DNA from: Desulfurococcales archaeon
GTDB lineage: Archaea; Thermoproteota; Thermoprotei_A; Sulfolobales; Acidilobaceae
Assembly (NCBI GenBank): GCA_015521705.1
Contig: WANR01000036.1
Location: 84,763 to 148,762 of the forward strand
Direction of reading: 5' to 3'
Length of the DNA: 64,000 bases
Under the pieces are notes generated by a model that was given only the letters and a program-made list of their open reading frames with translations, had not been told where the DNA came from and did not search any database. Positions 33,371 through 42,709 of this stretch are shown here, one piece after another (positions within the stretch are counted from its first letter, which is position 1; each line of letters begins with the position of its first letter). The position numbers were made by a program, and so were the translations under genes.

Positions 33371-35424
33371 CTGTGCTTGAGTACACGTATGCAGGCTTCC
33401 TGCCCTGGTCCCTGATATGGGGGGCCCCGTATATAGGCTCCCTAGTAATAGCTCTCCTCTGGCTAGCGGGTTACAGGAGGGACCTGGTCTATGGCGTTAT
33501 TAGCGCCTTGTCCATAGCGGTGTCGGCTATTATCTCCAGTATCGCTGCCTTCCAGGTGTTCTCTGAGGGGCCGATCTACTCGCTTGCCGCCGGCGAATGG
33601 TTCCCCTGGCTCGGAGTCACTGTGGGGACGTTCATTGACGGGCTAGGTGCAGTAATGGCTCTCGTAGTTGGCTGGATCAGTCTCCTCATAGGGATATACA
33701 GCATTAAGTACATGGAGGGCGACGCTGGCTACGCCAGATACTTCTTCTTCTTCACGTTCTTCGTCGCAAGCATGCAGCTCCTGGTTCTAGCAGACAACCT
33801 TGTCCTACTCTTCGTCGGCTGGGAGGGCACAGGAATAGCCAGCTACGCACTAATAGGCCACTGGTACAGCGACGAGGAGAAAGCGTGGGTAGGCAGGCCT
33901 GGCAGGAGGGCTCTTGGTAGGCAGATGTGGTTCGAGCCTAGCCATAGCGCCGTGAGAGCTGTCCTATTCACGAGGATAGGGGATCTCGGTCTACTAGTGG
34001 GTATAGCATACCTTTTCCTGGTAGCCGGGACCATTAGCATACCAGAGCTAGCCTCGAGACCCGACTTTTGGATCTCGGAGCTGGCGGCTAGGGGCATACT
34101 GCCGTTGCTCCTAACGATATTTACACTGGGGGCCCTAGCTAAGAGCGCGCAATTCCCCTTCCACGAGTGGCTTGTCACCGCAATGACGGGTCCCACGCCA
34201 GTGTCGGCCCTCATACACGCGGCCACCATGGTTAAGGCGGGCGTTTACTTCGTCCTGAGATTCGCCCCAATACTCATTGCCGGGGGCATAGCCCTTGGTT
34301 CCAACGTGCTAGTCGTTGAGGGGCTTAGGGACTATTTTATGATGCTGGGAGTCCTGGGGGCTGTGACCGCCTTCATGCTGGCTACAATGGCTATAGTTTC
34401 AGATGAGGTCAAGCTGATAATGGCCTATTCTACGGCTAGCCAGATAGGCTACATGTTCCTAGGAGTAGCTGCTGGGGGGCTCCTAATGCAAGAGCTGGAA
34501 AAGGCTGCAGGCGGCGTATTCTCGGGCCTAGCGCATCTAGTGAGCCACGCAGTGTTCAAGGCTGCCCTCTTCCTAATAGCCGGGTGGCTTATTCACGTGG
34601 CCCATAGCAGGTTCCTCGACCCCATGGGTGGCTATTACAGGTACATGAAGGCTACTGGCATAGCACTATGGCTCTCAGGGCTTAGCCTGGCCGGAATACC
34701 CCCCTTCAGCGGCTTCTTCTCTAAGGAAAGCGTGTTGAAGTACGTCTCAGAGGCACATGTGCCTGTCCTCCTGGCTCTGGGCTTGATCGGGGCCATGCTT
34801 ACAGCCGCCTACACGCTCAGGCTGATACTCAGGGTGCTGCACTTGAAGCCTGTGGCAGGCGCAGACCACGGGGAGACAAGGCCCGGGGAGGCCCCCCGAT
34901 TAATGCTTGTCCCCTACCTAGTGCTCTCAGTAGCCTCGCTGGTCATGGGGCTCTTTTGGGGGCTCCTCTCGGAGGCATATTCAAGGGCTGCTGAGCTAAC
35001 GCTTTCGCTGGGAAGATTTGCTGATCTCGCCTTTAAGTTAAGTAGTGAGGCGCTTGTAGCTACCAGCCTGATCCTTATAGGAGCTTTTGCCCCCTACTTC
35101 GTCTATTACTTGTCGGGCATAGATACTAGGAGGCTTATCGAGAGGGGCCTACTGGCGAGGCTGCACGGCTTCCTATATGACAGGTGGTACATAAACTCGC
35201 TATACTACATGGTATTCGTGGACGGCTCCTCAAGGATAATAAACGCGCTTGGCCGACTAGACACGGCCATAGACAAGCTGTACCACTCCCTGATACCCGG
35301 TGCCGTGTCGTCATTGGCTGATTCCGTGAGGAGCCTGCATAGAGGCAGGACGGATTACTACCTGGCACTGTACCTAGGATCCACGGCGCTAGCCTTTCTC
35401 CTAGCCTTGATGGAGTGGGGGTGA
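33367..35424 (+). CDS. nuoL: Complex I subunit L (NuoL, antiporter-like)
   Basis: NuoL (685 residues) is the largest antiporter-like subunit. The core signature reads FVGWEGTGIASYALIGHWY, then KSAQFPFHEWLVTAMTGPTPVSALIHAATMVKAGVY (about 257-292), and KLIMAYSTASQIGYMFLG. The extra C-terminal helices, with a long amphipathic stretch ending in the membrane, are as expected. Order is M-L-N rather than the bacterial L-M-N. Confidence 0.95.
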   Translation: MTVLEYTYAGFLPWSLIWGAPYIGSLVIALLWLAGYRRDLVYGVISALSIAVSAIISSIAAFQVFSEGPIYSLAAGEWFPWLGVTVGTFIDGLGAVMALVVGWISLLIGIYSIKYMEGDAGYARYFFFFTFFVASMQLLVLADNLVLLFVGWEGTGIASYALIGHWYSDEEKAWVGRPGRRALGRQMWFEPSHSAVRAVLFTRIGDLGLLVGIAYLFLVAGTISIPELASRPDFWISELAARGILPLLLTIFTLGALAKSAQFPFHEWLVTAMTGPTPVSALIHAATMVKAGVYFVLRFAPILIAGGIALGSNVLVVEGLRDYFMMLGVLGAVTAFMLATMAIVSDEVKLIMAYSTASQIGYMFLGVAAGGLLMQELEKAAGGVFSGLAHLVSHAVFKAALFLIAGWLIHVAHSRFLDPMGGYYRYMKATGIALWLSGLSLAGIPPFSGFFSKESVLKYVSEAHVPVLLALGLIGAMLTAAYTLRLILRVLHLKPVAGADHGETRPGEAPRLMLVPYLVLSVASLVMGLFWGLLSEAYSRAAELTLSLGRFADLAFKLSSEALVATSLILIGAFAPYFVYYLSGIDTRRLIERGLLARLHGFLYDRWYINSLYYMVFVDGSSRIINALGRLDTAIDKLYHSLIPGAVSSLADSVRSLHRGRTDYYLALYLGSTALAFLLALMEWG

Positions 35425-35427
35425 GTA

Positions 35428-36858
35428 GTGTTGAGCCTCTCAATAGTTCAATACCTGCTATACTACACACTAGCCTCTTCGCTGGTTGTACCGGTCATAC
35501 AGGTCAGCGAGAAGACTAGGAGGCTCAGGATCCATGCGCTGATCGCGCTGACGGGCATACTATCATTTTCCGCTTCGGCCGCCCTCCTCTACTCCCTAGC
35601 GTCGGTGGGGGAGACAGAATTCTACGGGGGACTAGTTGTCCACGACTCTCTCTCTGCCCTTATACTGCTCGGAGCCGGGCTCTCGGGGCTCCTAGTCTTC
35701 ATCCCGTCGTGGAGCATAGGCTACGAGTGGTCCACGCGCCCAGCCCTTTTCAGTCTTCTCCCATTAACGCTCTTCGGGCTCTTCTTTCTGGCTGGGGCTA
35801 GGGATCTCCTAGTGGCCCTGGCTTCTTGGCTTCTAGTCTCTGTCATAAGCTATGTTATAGTGGCACTACCAGACGACGAGGATAGCAGGAAAGCTTCGGC
35901 AAGGTACATATATGTAGGCACTGCCGCGACCATATTCCTCGGGGCCTGGATAGCTGTCAACGCTGTTTTATCAGAGAGCGCGGGCCTGGCCCCATTCGAC
36001 GTGGCACCTCCACTATCAGTTAAGCTGTCAGCCCTTGCCGTAGTACTGCTCCTGACAGCGTTCGGCTTCAAAACGGGCATAGCCCCGTTCCACTGGTGGC
36101 TTCCAAGCGTGTATGGGCGGGCTAATGGAGTAGCAGTCGCTATAGTGGCTTCCGTGGCCAAGCTCGGCTTCATAGCCTTCCTGGCCAAGGCGTTCATCTA
36201 CTCTGCTAGAGGAGCAGCTATCGTTGAGCCAGGGCTTGCAGGCGACGTGGCCCTCATACTAGCAGTAGCCGCTGTGGCCACCATGACCTACGGTAACGTG
36301 GCAGCCATGACGCCGGCCAGTATTAGGGCAGTGCTGGCTTATAGTAGCGTAGCCCAGATAGGCTACATCCTTGCAGGGCTCGCGGTGGCCTTCTACCTAT
36401 ACCCCATAGACGCTAGGTTCTCGCAACTGGCCATAGCCGGTGTAGCACTGCAGACCCTAGCCTACGCGATCTCTAAGGCGTCGCTATTCTCGCTGGCCCA
36501 CTTTGTGGGCGACGACATAAGAGGGCTCAGGGCACTATATACCAATAGGGCCGCCTCGGTCTCTGCAGGCATATTGCTGCTAAGCCTCCTAGGAGTACCC
36601 CCGCTTCTAGGCTTCTGGGGCAAGCTCTTCCTCTTCATACCAATGGCCAAGTACTCGTTACCTCTACTTGTAGCGTCGCTCATAAACAGCGGGGCCAGCT
36701 CGGCCTACTATATAAGGCTGCTAAGAGAAGCCTCGCGGGCCCCCGAGGAGCCCTCTAAAATACCGCGAGAAGCACTGGCACCGCTAATACTAGCAGGGCT
36801 TGCGACAGTGGTTCTGGGGCTCCTATCACCAATAATACTTTACACCTTCACAAGATAA
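35428..36858 (+). CDS. nuoN: Complex I subunit N (NuoN, antiporter-like)
   Basis: NuoN (476 residues) is the third antiporter-like subunit. It contains GFKTGIAPFHWWLPSVYGRANG (about 212-233), VLAYSSVAQIGYILAG, and a Lys in ASVAKLGFIAFLAKAF. It starts at a TTG three bases after the nuoL stop and ends the nuoIJKMLN block. The next gene, a small basic protein, faces it from the other strand across about 210 bases. Confidence 0.93.
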   Translation: MLSLSIVQYLLYYTLASSLVVPVIQVSEKTRRLRIHALIALTGILSFSASAALLYSLASVGETEFYGGLVVHDSLSALILLGAGLSGLLVFIPSWSIGYEWSTRPALFSLLPLTLFGLFFLAGARDLLVALASWLLVSVISYVIVALPDDEDSRKASARYIYVGTAATIFLGAWIAVNAVLSESAGLAPFDVAPPLSVKLSALAVVLLLTAFGFKTGIAPFHWWLPSVYGRANGVAVAIVASVAKLGFIAFLAKAFIYSARGAAIVEPGLAGDVALILAVAAVATMTYGNVAAMTPASIRAVLAYSSVAQIGYILAGLAVAFYLYPIDARFSQLAIAGVALQTLAYAISKASLFSLAHFVGDDIRGLRALYTNRAASVSAGILLLSLLGVPPLLGFWGKLFLFIPMAKYSLPLLVASLINSGASSAYYIRLLREASRAPEEPSKIPREALAPLILAGLATVVLGLLSPIILYTFTR

Positions 36859-37068
36859 CCGTTACAAGGTTTCCTCCAAGACGGGACAATGCCCCAAGAC
36901 CTTAAACCTAATTGCTAGACTATTGGTAGAATTATTGGCAGATAGTCCTATGCAGGCGAAAGGGTTAGTGTGAGGAGGGGGTTTGAGAAGAGAAGGGTGG
37001 AATGAAGGGGGAAAAAGGCTTAATTTACTCTTCCTTTTTGTTTCCGAGTGCTACCTGTTTGTCGCTGG

Positions 37069-37242
37069 CTACTCTTTTACGGGGCCGAGGATCCTGGCCA
37101 CTCTTATCCCTGTGTATGGGCTTCTGGCGAAGGCTATCCTAACCTTTCTGCCGCTTTTTTGCTGTCTTATTTCAACTTCGTACTTGTCTGTTTCGAAGGG
37201 TTTTTTAGCCTTCACATCGAAGAACTTTAGTTTCTCGGGCAT
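37069..37242 (-). CDS. Small basic protein, possibly CC1-like chromatin protein
   Basis: A 57-residue protein beginning MPEKLKFFDVKAKKPFETDK and ending SPYTGIRVARILGPVKE, with many lysines and arginines. The layout (short beta strands, FFDVKAKK opening, SPYTGI near the end) resembles the small crenarchaeal DNA-binding protein CC1, but I recall that family only imperfectly. The ATG at 37242 is chosen because GGTGAG lies seven bases ahead; a TTG at 37257 is also in frame. A TATA-like CTTATTAAAATA lies about 40 bases upstream. It is a single-gene unit between converging and diverging neighbours. Confidence 0.6.
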   Translation of the reverse strand: MPEKLKFFDVKAKKPFETDKYEVEIRQQKSGRKVRIAFARSPYTGIRVARILGPVKE

Positions 37243-37410
37243 GACACGCTCACCCAACCTTATTATAGTCTTAAGCTATTTTAATAAGCTTATCGCTACG
37301 ATTAGCGGCCCTATCAAGACCCTCCAGTGGCTGGCAGTATTATCGTGTCTAGGCAGCCCTGCACGGTAGGGCCTCAACGGTTGCGCCAGCTATTACCGCT
37401 ATAACATAAT

Positions 37411-38742
37411 TTGGTTTCCACCGGCCCTATAGCAGTCATGGGGCTGGTGCTAAGGGGTGCTTGGTTGGCAAGGATAGTGGCAAGCCTTGGCAAAGGCGAG
37501 GGTCTCAGGATCTTTGGGCCGGCTAGTATTAGGGTTGCTAGGGGCCTTGTAGGAATACTAGGCGCGGAGCTGGGCGAGGACGAAGACTTCTATGTGGAGG
37601 AGTTTAGGAGCTACTATGTGAAGGCCCTGGAAGACTGCGAGCTAGAGATCAGCATAAGCGAGCCTGGAAGGATAGAAGCGGCCCATGGGGGTGATGAGCC
37701 GTACGATGAGTGGGTGTCCCTGGCCGACAGGATTATAGGCTCCTGCAAGACGCCCTGCAGGGTTGTAGTTATGGGCCCAGTAGAGTCTGGTAAGACGAGC
37801 TTCACAGCGCTTCTAGCCAACAGGAGTCTTGTGAGGGGGATCCCTACAGGGGTCATAGACTCTGATGTGGGCCAGGCCGACATAGGGCCTCCGGGCTTCG
37901 TGTCGCTAGCCCTCCCTGACTCGTGGGTTACATGGCTTAGGAGGCTGGAGCCTAACTATATGAGATTTGTGGGATCCATAGAGCCCAGCCATGCCGCGGG
38001 TAAGATAATATCGGCTGTGAGCGTTTTGGCGTCCAGGGCTGAGGGGGAGGGTTCTGCCACAGCCTTTATAGACACGGATGGCTGGGTCAGCGGCGTTAAT
38101 GCCATAGAGTACAAGCTAGACCTGGCCCGGTCCATAGATGCTGACTGGGTGGTGGTCCTAGGCGATAAGAGCCTCTACTACACCATCAAGAGGGCCCTGC
38201 CTGCCAACGTGGCTTATGCGGAAGGGCCGAGGGTGAGACTGATCAGGAGCACTGAGGATAGGAAGAACCTGAGGAGCGCTAATTATAAGAGATTCCTTGA
38301 GGGGATTGTGAGGGAAATAAGCCTAGAGAAGACCCCGTCAAACAGTGTGTGCTTGGGGCAGGAAGAAGCGCCAGGTACCATACGTGAGAAGGTCGAATCT
38401 GTACTGGGCAGAGTCCTGAGGGTTTCAGTGTATCCTGGGGGCTTGTGCGTTTTTCTAGAGTCGAGGAATAAGGCTACAGGCCAGTCTATCCAGGCTCTCC
38501 AAAAGGTGTTTCAAGGCCTCGAGGTACTAGTGGTCTCACTCGATACAGCCAAGGGGACTCTATGCTCTCTAGAGGGGCTTGGAGGCAAGGAATATCCTGC
38601 AATGCTCGTGGACCTGGATCCAGGATCAATGATAGGCACCTTCAAGACCAGGTATACTGGCGAGGTGAAGAGGGTAACGTTTGGGAGGATAAGGCTGGGC
38701 AACGACTATAGAGAGGTGGGTAGGGGTAGGATCTTCCTGTGA
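37411..38742 (+). CDS. Clp1/Grc3-type polynucleotide 5'-hydroxyl kinase
   Basis: A 443-residue ATP-dependent RNA/DNA 5' kinase of the Clp1_P type, which phosphorylates 5'-OH ends in RNA processing. The P-loop GPVESGKT is at 122-129, the Clp1 lid and Walker B region reads GVIDSDVGQADIGPPGF (about 148-164), and SHAAGKI follows. N- and C-terminal beta domains flank the kinase, as in the family. The first in-frame start is a TTG; an ATG at 37438 is close to the conserved beginning and is equally possible. Confidence 0.88.
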   Translation: MVSTGPIAVMGLVLRGAWLARIVASLGKGEGLRIFGPASIRVARGLVGILGAELGEDEDFYVEEFRSYYVKALEDCELEISISEPGRIEAAHGGDEPYDEWVSLADRIIGSCKTPCRVVVMGPVESGKTSFTALLANRSLVRGIPTGVIDSDVGQADIGPPGFVSLALPDSWVTWLRRLEPNYMRFVGSIEPSHAAGKIISAVSVLASRAEGEGSATAFIDTDGWVSGVNAIEYKLDLARSIDADWVVVLGDKSLYYTIKRALPANVAYAEGPRVRLIRSTEDRKNLRSANYKRFLEGIVREISLEKTPSNSVCLGQEEAPGTIREKVESVLGRVLRVSVYPGGLCVFLESRNKATGQSIQALQKVFQGLEVLVVSLDTAKGTLCSLEGLGGKEYPAMLVDLDPGSMIGTFKTRYTGEVKRVTFGRIRLGNDYREVGRGRIFL

Positions 38743-38810
38743 TCACTGTAAGGAGATAGGTATAACTATCGTGGCCCGCAAAGCTTAGACTGGTAAAAGC
38801 GTGTAAAGCC

Positions 38811-39545
38811 ATGGCCGAGCCTTCAGGTAGGCTGGAAGAATTCAGGGAAGCCCTGAGAAAGTACGGGCACCTCATAAAAGTCAGAGAGTTTGACCCAGAA
38901 CTGGCGAGTGGAATCGAAGAGAAACAGCTACAAATAATAGAGGACGCGTCGAGGATTATCGAAGAAAAGAAGCCCCGAACACTAGAGGAGTTGCTAGACG
39001 CGCTCCTAGAATCTGGGAGCATGCAGGAATATGTAGTACTGATAAGTCGTGTTCTAGGAGAGAAGGTCAGCGATCCCGAAGAAGCCGTGAAGGCTGTCAT
39101 TGAGGGGAACGAGGCCTTACCAGGGTTTAGGAGCGGGTTCCTGGCGCTACAAGCCGTAGCCCGGGCCTATGCCGAGGCCGTTCTGAAAGAAGGGATCGCC
39201 GAGGAACCCTCGGCCAAGTGTCCACTCTGTGGCGTCAAGAGCGAGACTATGGCCAGAAAGGGTAGTGACTACGTAATGGTGTGCCACTTCTGCTACTACG
39301 AGTGGATAGTTTCCCGGGACAGCATGATGTGCCCCTACTGCGGAGCTATGGATCCGATAGCTATAGGCATATATACCGATAAGAAAAGGCGCCTGGGCCT
39401 GGCCCACTGCCAGAACTGCGGAAGCACGTGGAGGTGTATACTAGACGAGGGAATCAGGGCCCCCAGGCAGCTATTGCCCCTCATAGCCTTCGGCGCCGAG
39501 ATCTATAGGAGGTTCCTCGAGGAGGCTTCTGGCCCTCGAGGCTAG
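38811..39545 (+). CDS. FdhE-like zinc protein
   Basis: This 244-residue protein resembles FdhE, the accessory protein for formate dehydrogenase assembly. The first 130 residues are helical. The C-terminal half holds rubredoxin-like knuckles: CPLC near 139, CHFC, CPYC and CQNC, four CxxC pairs in all. In bacteria FdhE helps mature the molybdenum- or tungsten-dependent enzyme. No formate dehydrogenase gene is in this window. The 3' end overlaps the converging membrane-protein gene by 75 bases. Confidence 0.8.
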   Translation: MAEPSGRLEEFREALRKYGHLIKVREFDPELASGIEEKQLQIIEDASRIIEEKKPRTLEELLDALLESGSMQEYVVLISRVLGEKVSDPEEAVKAVIEGNEALPGFRSGFLALQAVARAYAEAVLKEGIAEEPSAKCPLCGVKSETMARKGSDYVMVCHFCYYEWIVSRDSMMCPYCGAMDPIAIGIYTDKKRRLGLAHCQNCGSTWRCILDEGIRAPRQLLPLIAFGAEIYRRFLEEASGPRG

Positions 39546-40034
39546 CTCCTCCAAGGCGCACTGCTGGAATACTGCCAGGTACATTCCCAGCGTTACGACT
39601 ATCAAGAACGGCCTATAGTACCTCTCAGGGCAGCTGACGCTGGCTTCCCCGGCAGCGTGGGCTTTGGCTCTGACCCCTTCTAAGACAGACCTAACCTTCC
39701 CAGCCACTGCTAGGGTCCCTATTATTGTGTAGAAGAGCGCTACGCGCAGTGCTACCTCTGCCACCTTCCTTAGCAAGCCCCTCTCTCTGCCACGAGCAGC
39801 GTCCTCTATCTCCTGTAGCACGGTTAAGAGGCGTAGTTCCAGGAGAGAGCCTATCATGGCTAGGCCTACCGCTATCGAGGCCACCAGGCCCTCTAGAAGG
39901 GGGTGTTTCACGGCTATCCCAGCTATTGCAAGGTAAAGCGACCCGCTCATAAGGATTACTGGGACTGTCTTGTTCCCGGATAACTGTTCCAGGAGGCTTT
40001 CTATCTCAGGCCCTCCTCTCTCGTGGATCCCCAT
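39471..40034 (-). CDS. Membrane protein of unknown function
   Basis: A 187-residue protein with about four membrane helices (at about 25-65, 90-112 and 143-160) and charged loops. It has no recognisable domain. It starts at an ATG directly at the stop of the MBL-fold gene and so appears to be co-transcribed with it. Its last 25 residues lie on the complementary strand of the FdhE-like gene's end. Confidence 0.6.
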   Translation of the reverse strand: MGIHERGGPEIESLLEQLSGNKTVPVILMSGSLYLAIAGIAVKHPLLEGLVASIAVGLAMIGSLLELRLLTVLQEIEDAARGRERGLLRKVAEVALRVALFYTIIGTLAVAGKVRSVLEGVRAKAHAAGEASVSCPERYYRPFLIVVTLGMYLAVFQQCALEELASRARSLLEEPPIDLGAEGYEGQ

Positions 40035-41185
40035 CAGGGTTCAGCCCTGGCCTTAATGCCCAGGAGCTTTTCTATATATTTTGCAGTGAACCACGCATCT
40101 CTCCCCCGGTAGGCGTCAACTATGACCTCCTTAGGCCTAGCCTCTGAAACGTAGGCCACTACTTCTCTAAAGGTTGCATGGTCGCTGAACGAGACGTTGT
40201 AACGGTTCTCCCCCACCCTAACAACCACGTCCTTTAGCTCCCACCCTGTCAGAACTATGTGGGCCCCCTTCATCCTAGACTTGCTATTGATCTTAGATAC
40301 ATGAGTAAAGACAACCGAGGGCTCGTCAACCTGCCCTCCTTTATAGACGCCTACATCCCCTACGTCGTAGTTATAGTACCTTGAAGCTGCTTCCACCATT
40401 CTCACAGTCTTGTAGTCTGCCAGGAACCTGTGCTTAACACCCCTCCTTCTGAGCTCCACCATAACCTCTTGTAGTTTCCCGTGGTAGCCGTAGACCCAGA
40501 CGGGGCCGTTCTTCACGTGCTTCTCTACTAGTAGAGCTAGAGCGTCTAGTGCCTCGCTATCGCTCCACCTCCTCTCAAACCTGGGGCTCCCATAGGTTGC
40601 ATCGATGACTAGAACGTCTAGGTCCGTCATGGGAGGGGTTCCGGGCAGCTTGAAGTCTCCCGTATAGCCAGCTCTCCCATTACTGGTTTCTACCTCTACC
40701 TGGGCGCTGCCAGCTATGTGGCGCGACCTCCTGAGCGTCACTACTTCTTCCTCTATGGCGATCCCTCTGTCATACTCGAGAGGGAGGGATTTATCCCTGG
40801 GGATCTGGAACCCGAGTATTCGGAGCAGTTCCAGAGTGGTGGGTGTGGCTATTACTGCTATACTCTCCCTTATACTGCTAGGTAGCCCCTTGTAATGGTC
40901 TGCATGAGCATGGGTGACTATCCTAACGAGTCTTCGCCAGAACGAGTCCGCCACGAAGTTACTGCCTAGAAGAACAGCCCCGTTGTCTGTGACCCCGGCT
41001 AGTCCTTCAGGGCTACCCAGAGCCAAGACACTCCCTCCAGGTCTCCAAAATACTCCGGGCCTGGGGCTTATTAAGGAACGCACTATCCTAGAGCCAGCTG
41101 TGTGTCGAGAGTAGTGTTCCGCGTGGCCTGTGGCTAGATGTAGTAGTATGACGCCTCGATCTCTCGGAAGGTTCTGTGCCTCCAA
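40034..41185 (-). CDS. MBL-fold metallohydrolase, beta-CASP-type nuclease-like
   Basis: A 383-residue metallo-beta-lactamase fold protein. Metal-site motif I reads VTHAHADHYKG (H92, H94, D96, H97), followed by RHIAGSAQVEVET, YTGDFK, LVIDATYG and the late FSDHATFREVVAYV, which is the pattern of beta-CASP RNA/DNA nucleases. The upstream 50 residues overlap the next gene's end by about 50 bases and look poorly conserved, so translation may really begin inside. I expect a nucleic-acid exonuclease or endonuclease, but the exact substrate is unknown. Confidence 0.8.
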   Translation of the reverse strand: MEAQNLPRDRGVILLHLATGHAEHYSRHTAGSRIVRSLISPRPGVFWRPGGSVLALGSPEGLAGVTDNGAVLLGSNFVADSFWRRLVRIVTHAHADHYKGLPSSIRESIAVIATPTTLELLRILGFQIPRDKSLPLEYDRGIAIEEEVVTLRRSRHIAGSAQVEVETSNGRAGYTGDFKLPGTPPMTDLDVLVIDATYGSPRFERRWSDSEALDALALLVEKHVKNGPVWVYGYHGKLQEVMVELRRRGVKHRFLADYKTVRMVEAASRYYNYDVGDVGVYKGGQVDEPSVVFTHVSKINSKSRMKGAHIVLTGWELKDVVVRVGENRYNVSFSDHATFREVVAYVSEARPKEVIVDAYRGRDAWFTAKYIEKLLGIKARAEP

Positions 41186-41871
41186 AATACAGAGAACAGG
41201 GCTAGGAGAGCTATGGCCAGTGAGACGCCTCCGAGCAAGTTAAAGAGCTCTTGGGGCAGAGGCTCGCCGCACAAGGGTAGTGTAGAGGCTGTGAGGACGG
41301 CTACTGCTTCCAGCGTATAGCCTGTACGTGGGTCGGTGCCCGAGACTTCTATGTAGAGAGGTATACTTCCGTTTTCTGGGGCTGCAATGACGCCCTGAGC
41401 CTTGATTGTTAGGCCCCCCAATACTATGCTGGTCTCAACCCTAAAGGCTGTGAGGTTCTCTAGGCTGCACTTATATATTGTTCCTCCCTCTGAAACGTAA
41501 ACAATAGATCCGCTGGGCATAGCTTCCTCGCTACCCAGCATTTCATAGTTGAATACTCCCCTCAAAACTCCCTCAATGACCCTTCTATCAAGGTTGGAGG
41601 ACAGTATGGTATAGGAGGCTCTCCACGACTCTCCCTGCCTGGTCATGAACACAGAAACCGAGGCCTGTCCAGAGTCTAGGCCGTTCTCCCTGTAGAGAGT
41701 TATTTCTACCGTGAATGTCAACGTTTCAGGCTCGTTGTCACCCTCTAGCAGGGTTACGGCCGGGAGCCCTTGCTGGAGCTGTGATACTACGAAGTAGGCG
41801 GTGGTTAGCAGCAAAACTGCCCATCCTAGAGCCGGTACTTTAGATGTAAGAGTTCTCAATACTTTGTTCAA
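41134..41871 (-). CDS. Unknown membrane-anchored outside protein
   Basis: A 245-residue protein with an N-terminal hydrophobic segment (about 12-32), an outside domain of beta strands ([38 protein letters not shown]) and a C-terminal membrane helix (about 208-230). It has no recognisable family. It overlaps the pyrophosphatase stop by four bases and the next gene's annotated start by about 50 bases, so the three genes appear to be one operon. Confidence 0.6.
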   Translation of the reverse strand: MNKVLRTLTSKVPALGWAVLLLTTAYFVVSQLQQGLPAVTLLEGDNEPETLTFTVEITLYRENGLDSGQASVSVFMTRQGESWRASYTILSSNLDRRVIEGVLRGVFNYEMLGSEEAMPSGSIVYVSEGGTIYKCSLENLTAFRVETSIVLGGLTIKAQGVIAAPENGSIPLYIEVSGTDPRTGYTLEAVAVLTASTLPLCGEPLPQELFNLLGGVSLAIALLALFSVFWRHRTFREIEASYYYI

Positions 41872-42407
41872 CTCCTTTCCGCGCCTTTCTTTCTCTCAAT
41901 AGCAGCCCTTATAGCTTGTATAGCCGCTTCTGCCCCCTTCCACTCTCTAACTTTAACCCACTTTCCGGGCTCGAGCTCCTTGTAGTGCTCGAAGAAGTGC
42001 CTTATCCTCTCCTTCAAGTAGTCGCTTATATGGGTTACATCAGTCCACTCCTTGAAGTACGGGTCCAGCTTCGGGTTAGGCACGCCTATAACCTTGCTAT
42101 CCGGCCCCTCTTCGTCCTCCATCTCTAGGAGCGCTATGGGCCTTACCTCTATAATGGATCCGGGAAACACTGGCTCCCTACTTATGACGAGAACGTCTAC
42201 GGGATCCCCGTCTTCCTCGAGAGTGCCAGGTATGAAGCCATAGTTGAACGGGTAGGTCATGCTAGTGTAAAGGAACCTATCGACCCTGACCATGCAGGCC
42301 TCCTTGTCGAACTCGTACTTTACACTGCTATTCATCGGTATCTCTACTAGAACATTCACGATGTTGGGAGCCTTGTCCCCAGGGCCCAGTCTGTCTAGAC
42401 AAGACAC
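41868..42407 (-). CDS. ppa: Inorganic pyrophosphatase (class I)
   Basis: A 179-residue soluble pyrophosphatase that drives biosynthetic reactions by splitting PPi. Conserved positions include [27 protein letters not shown] (about 68-87, containing the metal-binding aspartates), and the second cluster in LDPYFKEW and [17 protein letters not shown]. It begins the three-gene minus-strand run. Confidence 0.95.
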   Translation of the reverse strand: MSCLDRLGPGDKAPNIVNVLVEIPMNSSVKYEFDKEACMVRVDRFLYTSMTYPFNYGFIPGTLEEDGDPVDVLVISREPVFPGSIIEVRPIALLEMEDEEGPDSKVIGVPNPKLDPYFKEWTDVTHISDYLKERIRHFFEHYKELEPGKWVKVREWKGAEAAIQAIRAAIERKKGAERS

Positions 42408-42709
42408 CGCGCTAACACCTCCAGGCCAGCTAATTTAAAGAAGGTAGTTATGGGATGAATAAAAGTTTCCCACGACGCCAAGGCCCAGCTTGACTGGTCT
42501 AAATACCGGCCTAAAAATACCTAAAAAATTATTATAATAATGGTTCATCTGCAGGCGCCAACCAGCCTACTTCTACTAGTTCTTGCGTAACTTATGTACA
42601 GGCCAAACATTCCTCTCTAGTTTTTAACAGTGGGAAACATATTGTACAACAAGCTTATAAATCCCGGATCCCTCATAGAGTCCACAGACGACCTGGAAGG
42701 GGGAGGAGG
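42408..42709. other. Divergent gap between ppa and rpl7ae
   Basis: About 300 bases of mostly A+T-rich DNA (for example around 42515-42545). The only elements I can support are the TATA box and ribosome binding site for the L7Ae gene. I see no RNA gene or frame of note in it. Confidence 0.5.
42654..42661 (+). promoter_or_regulatory. TATA box for rpl7ae
   Basis: CTTATAAA about 52 bases ahead of the ATG at 42710, giving a leader of about 26 bases with a GGGAGGAGG ribosome binding site. Confidence 0.55.

Noticed and set aside
36983..37369. A 128-codon plus-strand frame
   Set aside because: It lies opposite the small basic protein gene, which has its own promoter and ribosome binding site and a better protein-like pattern.
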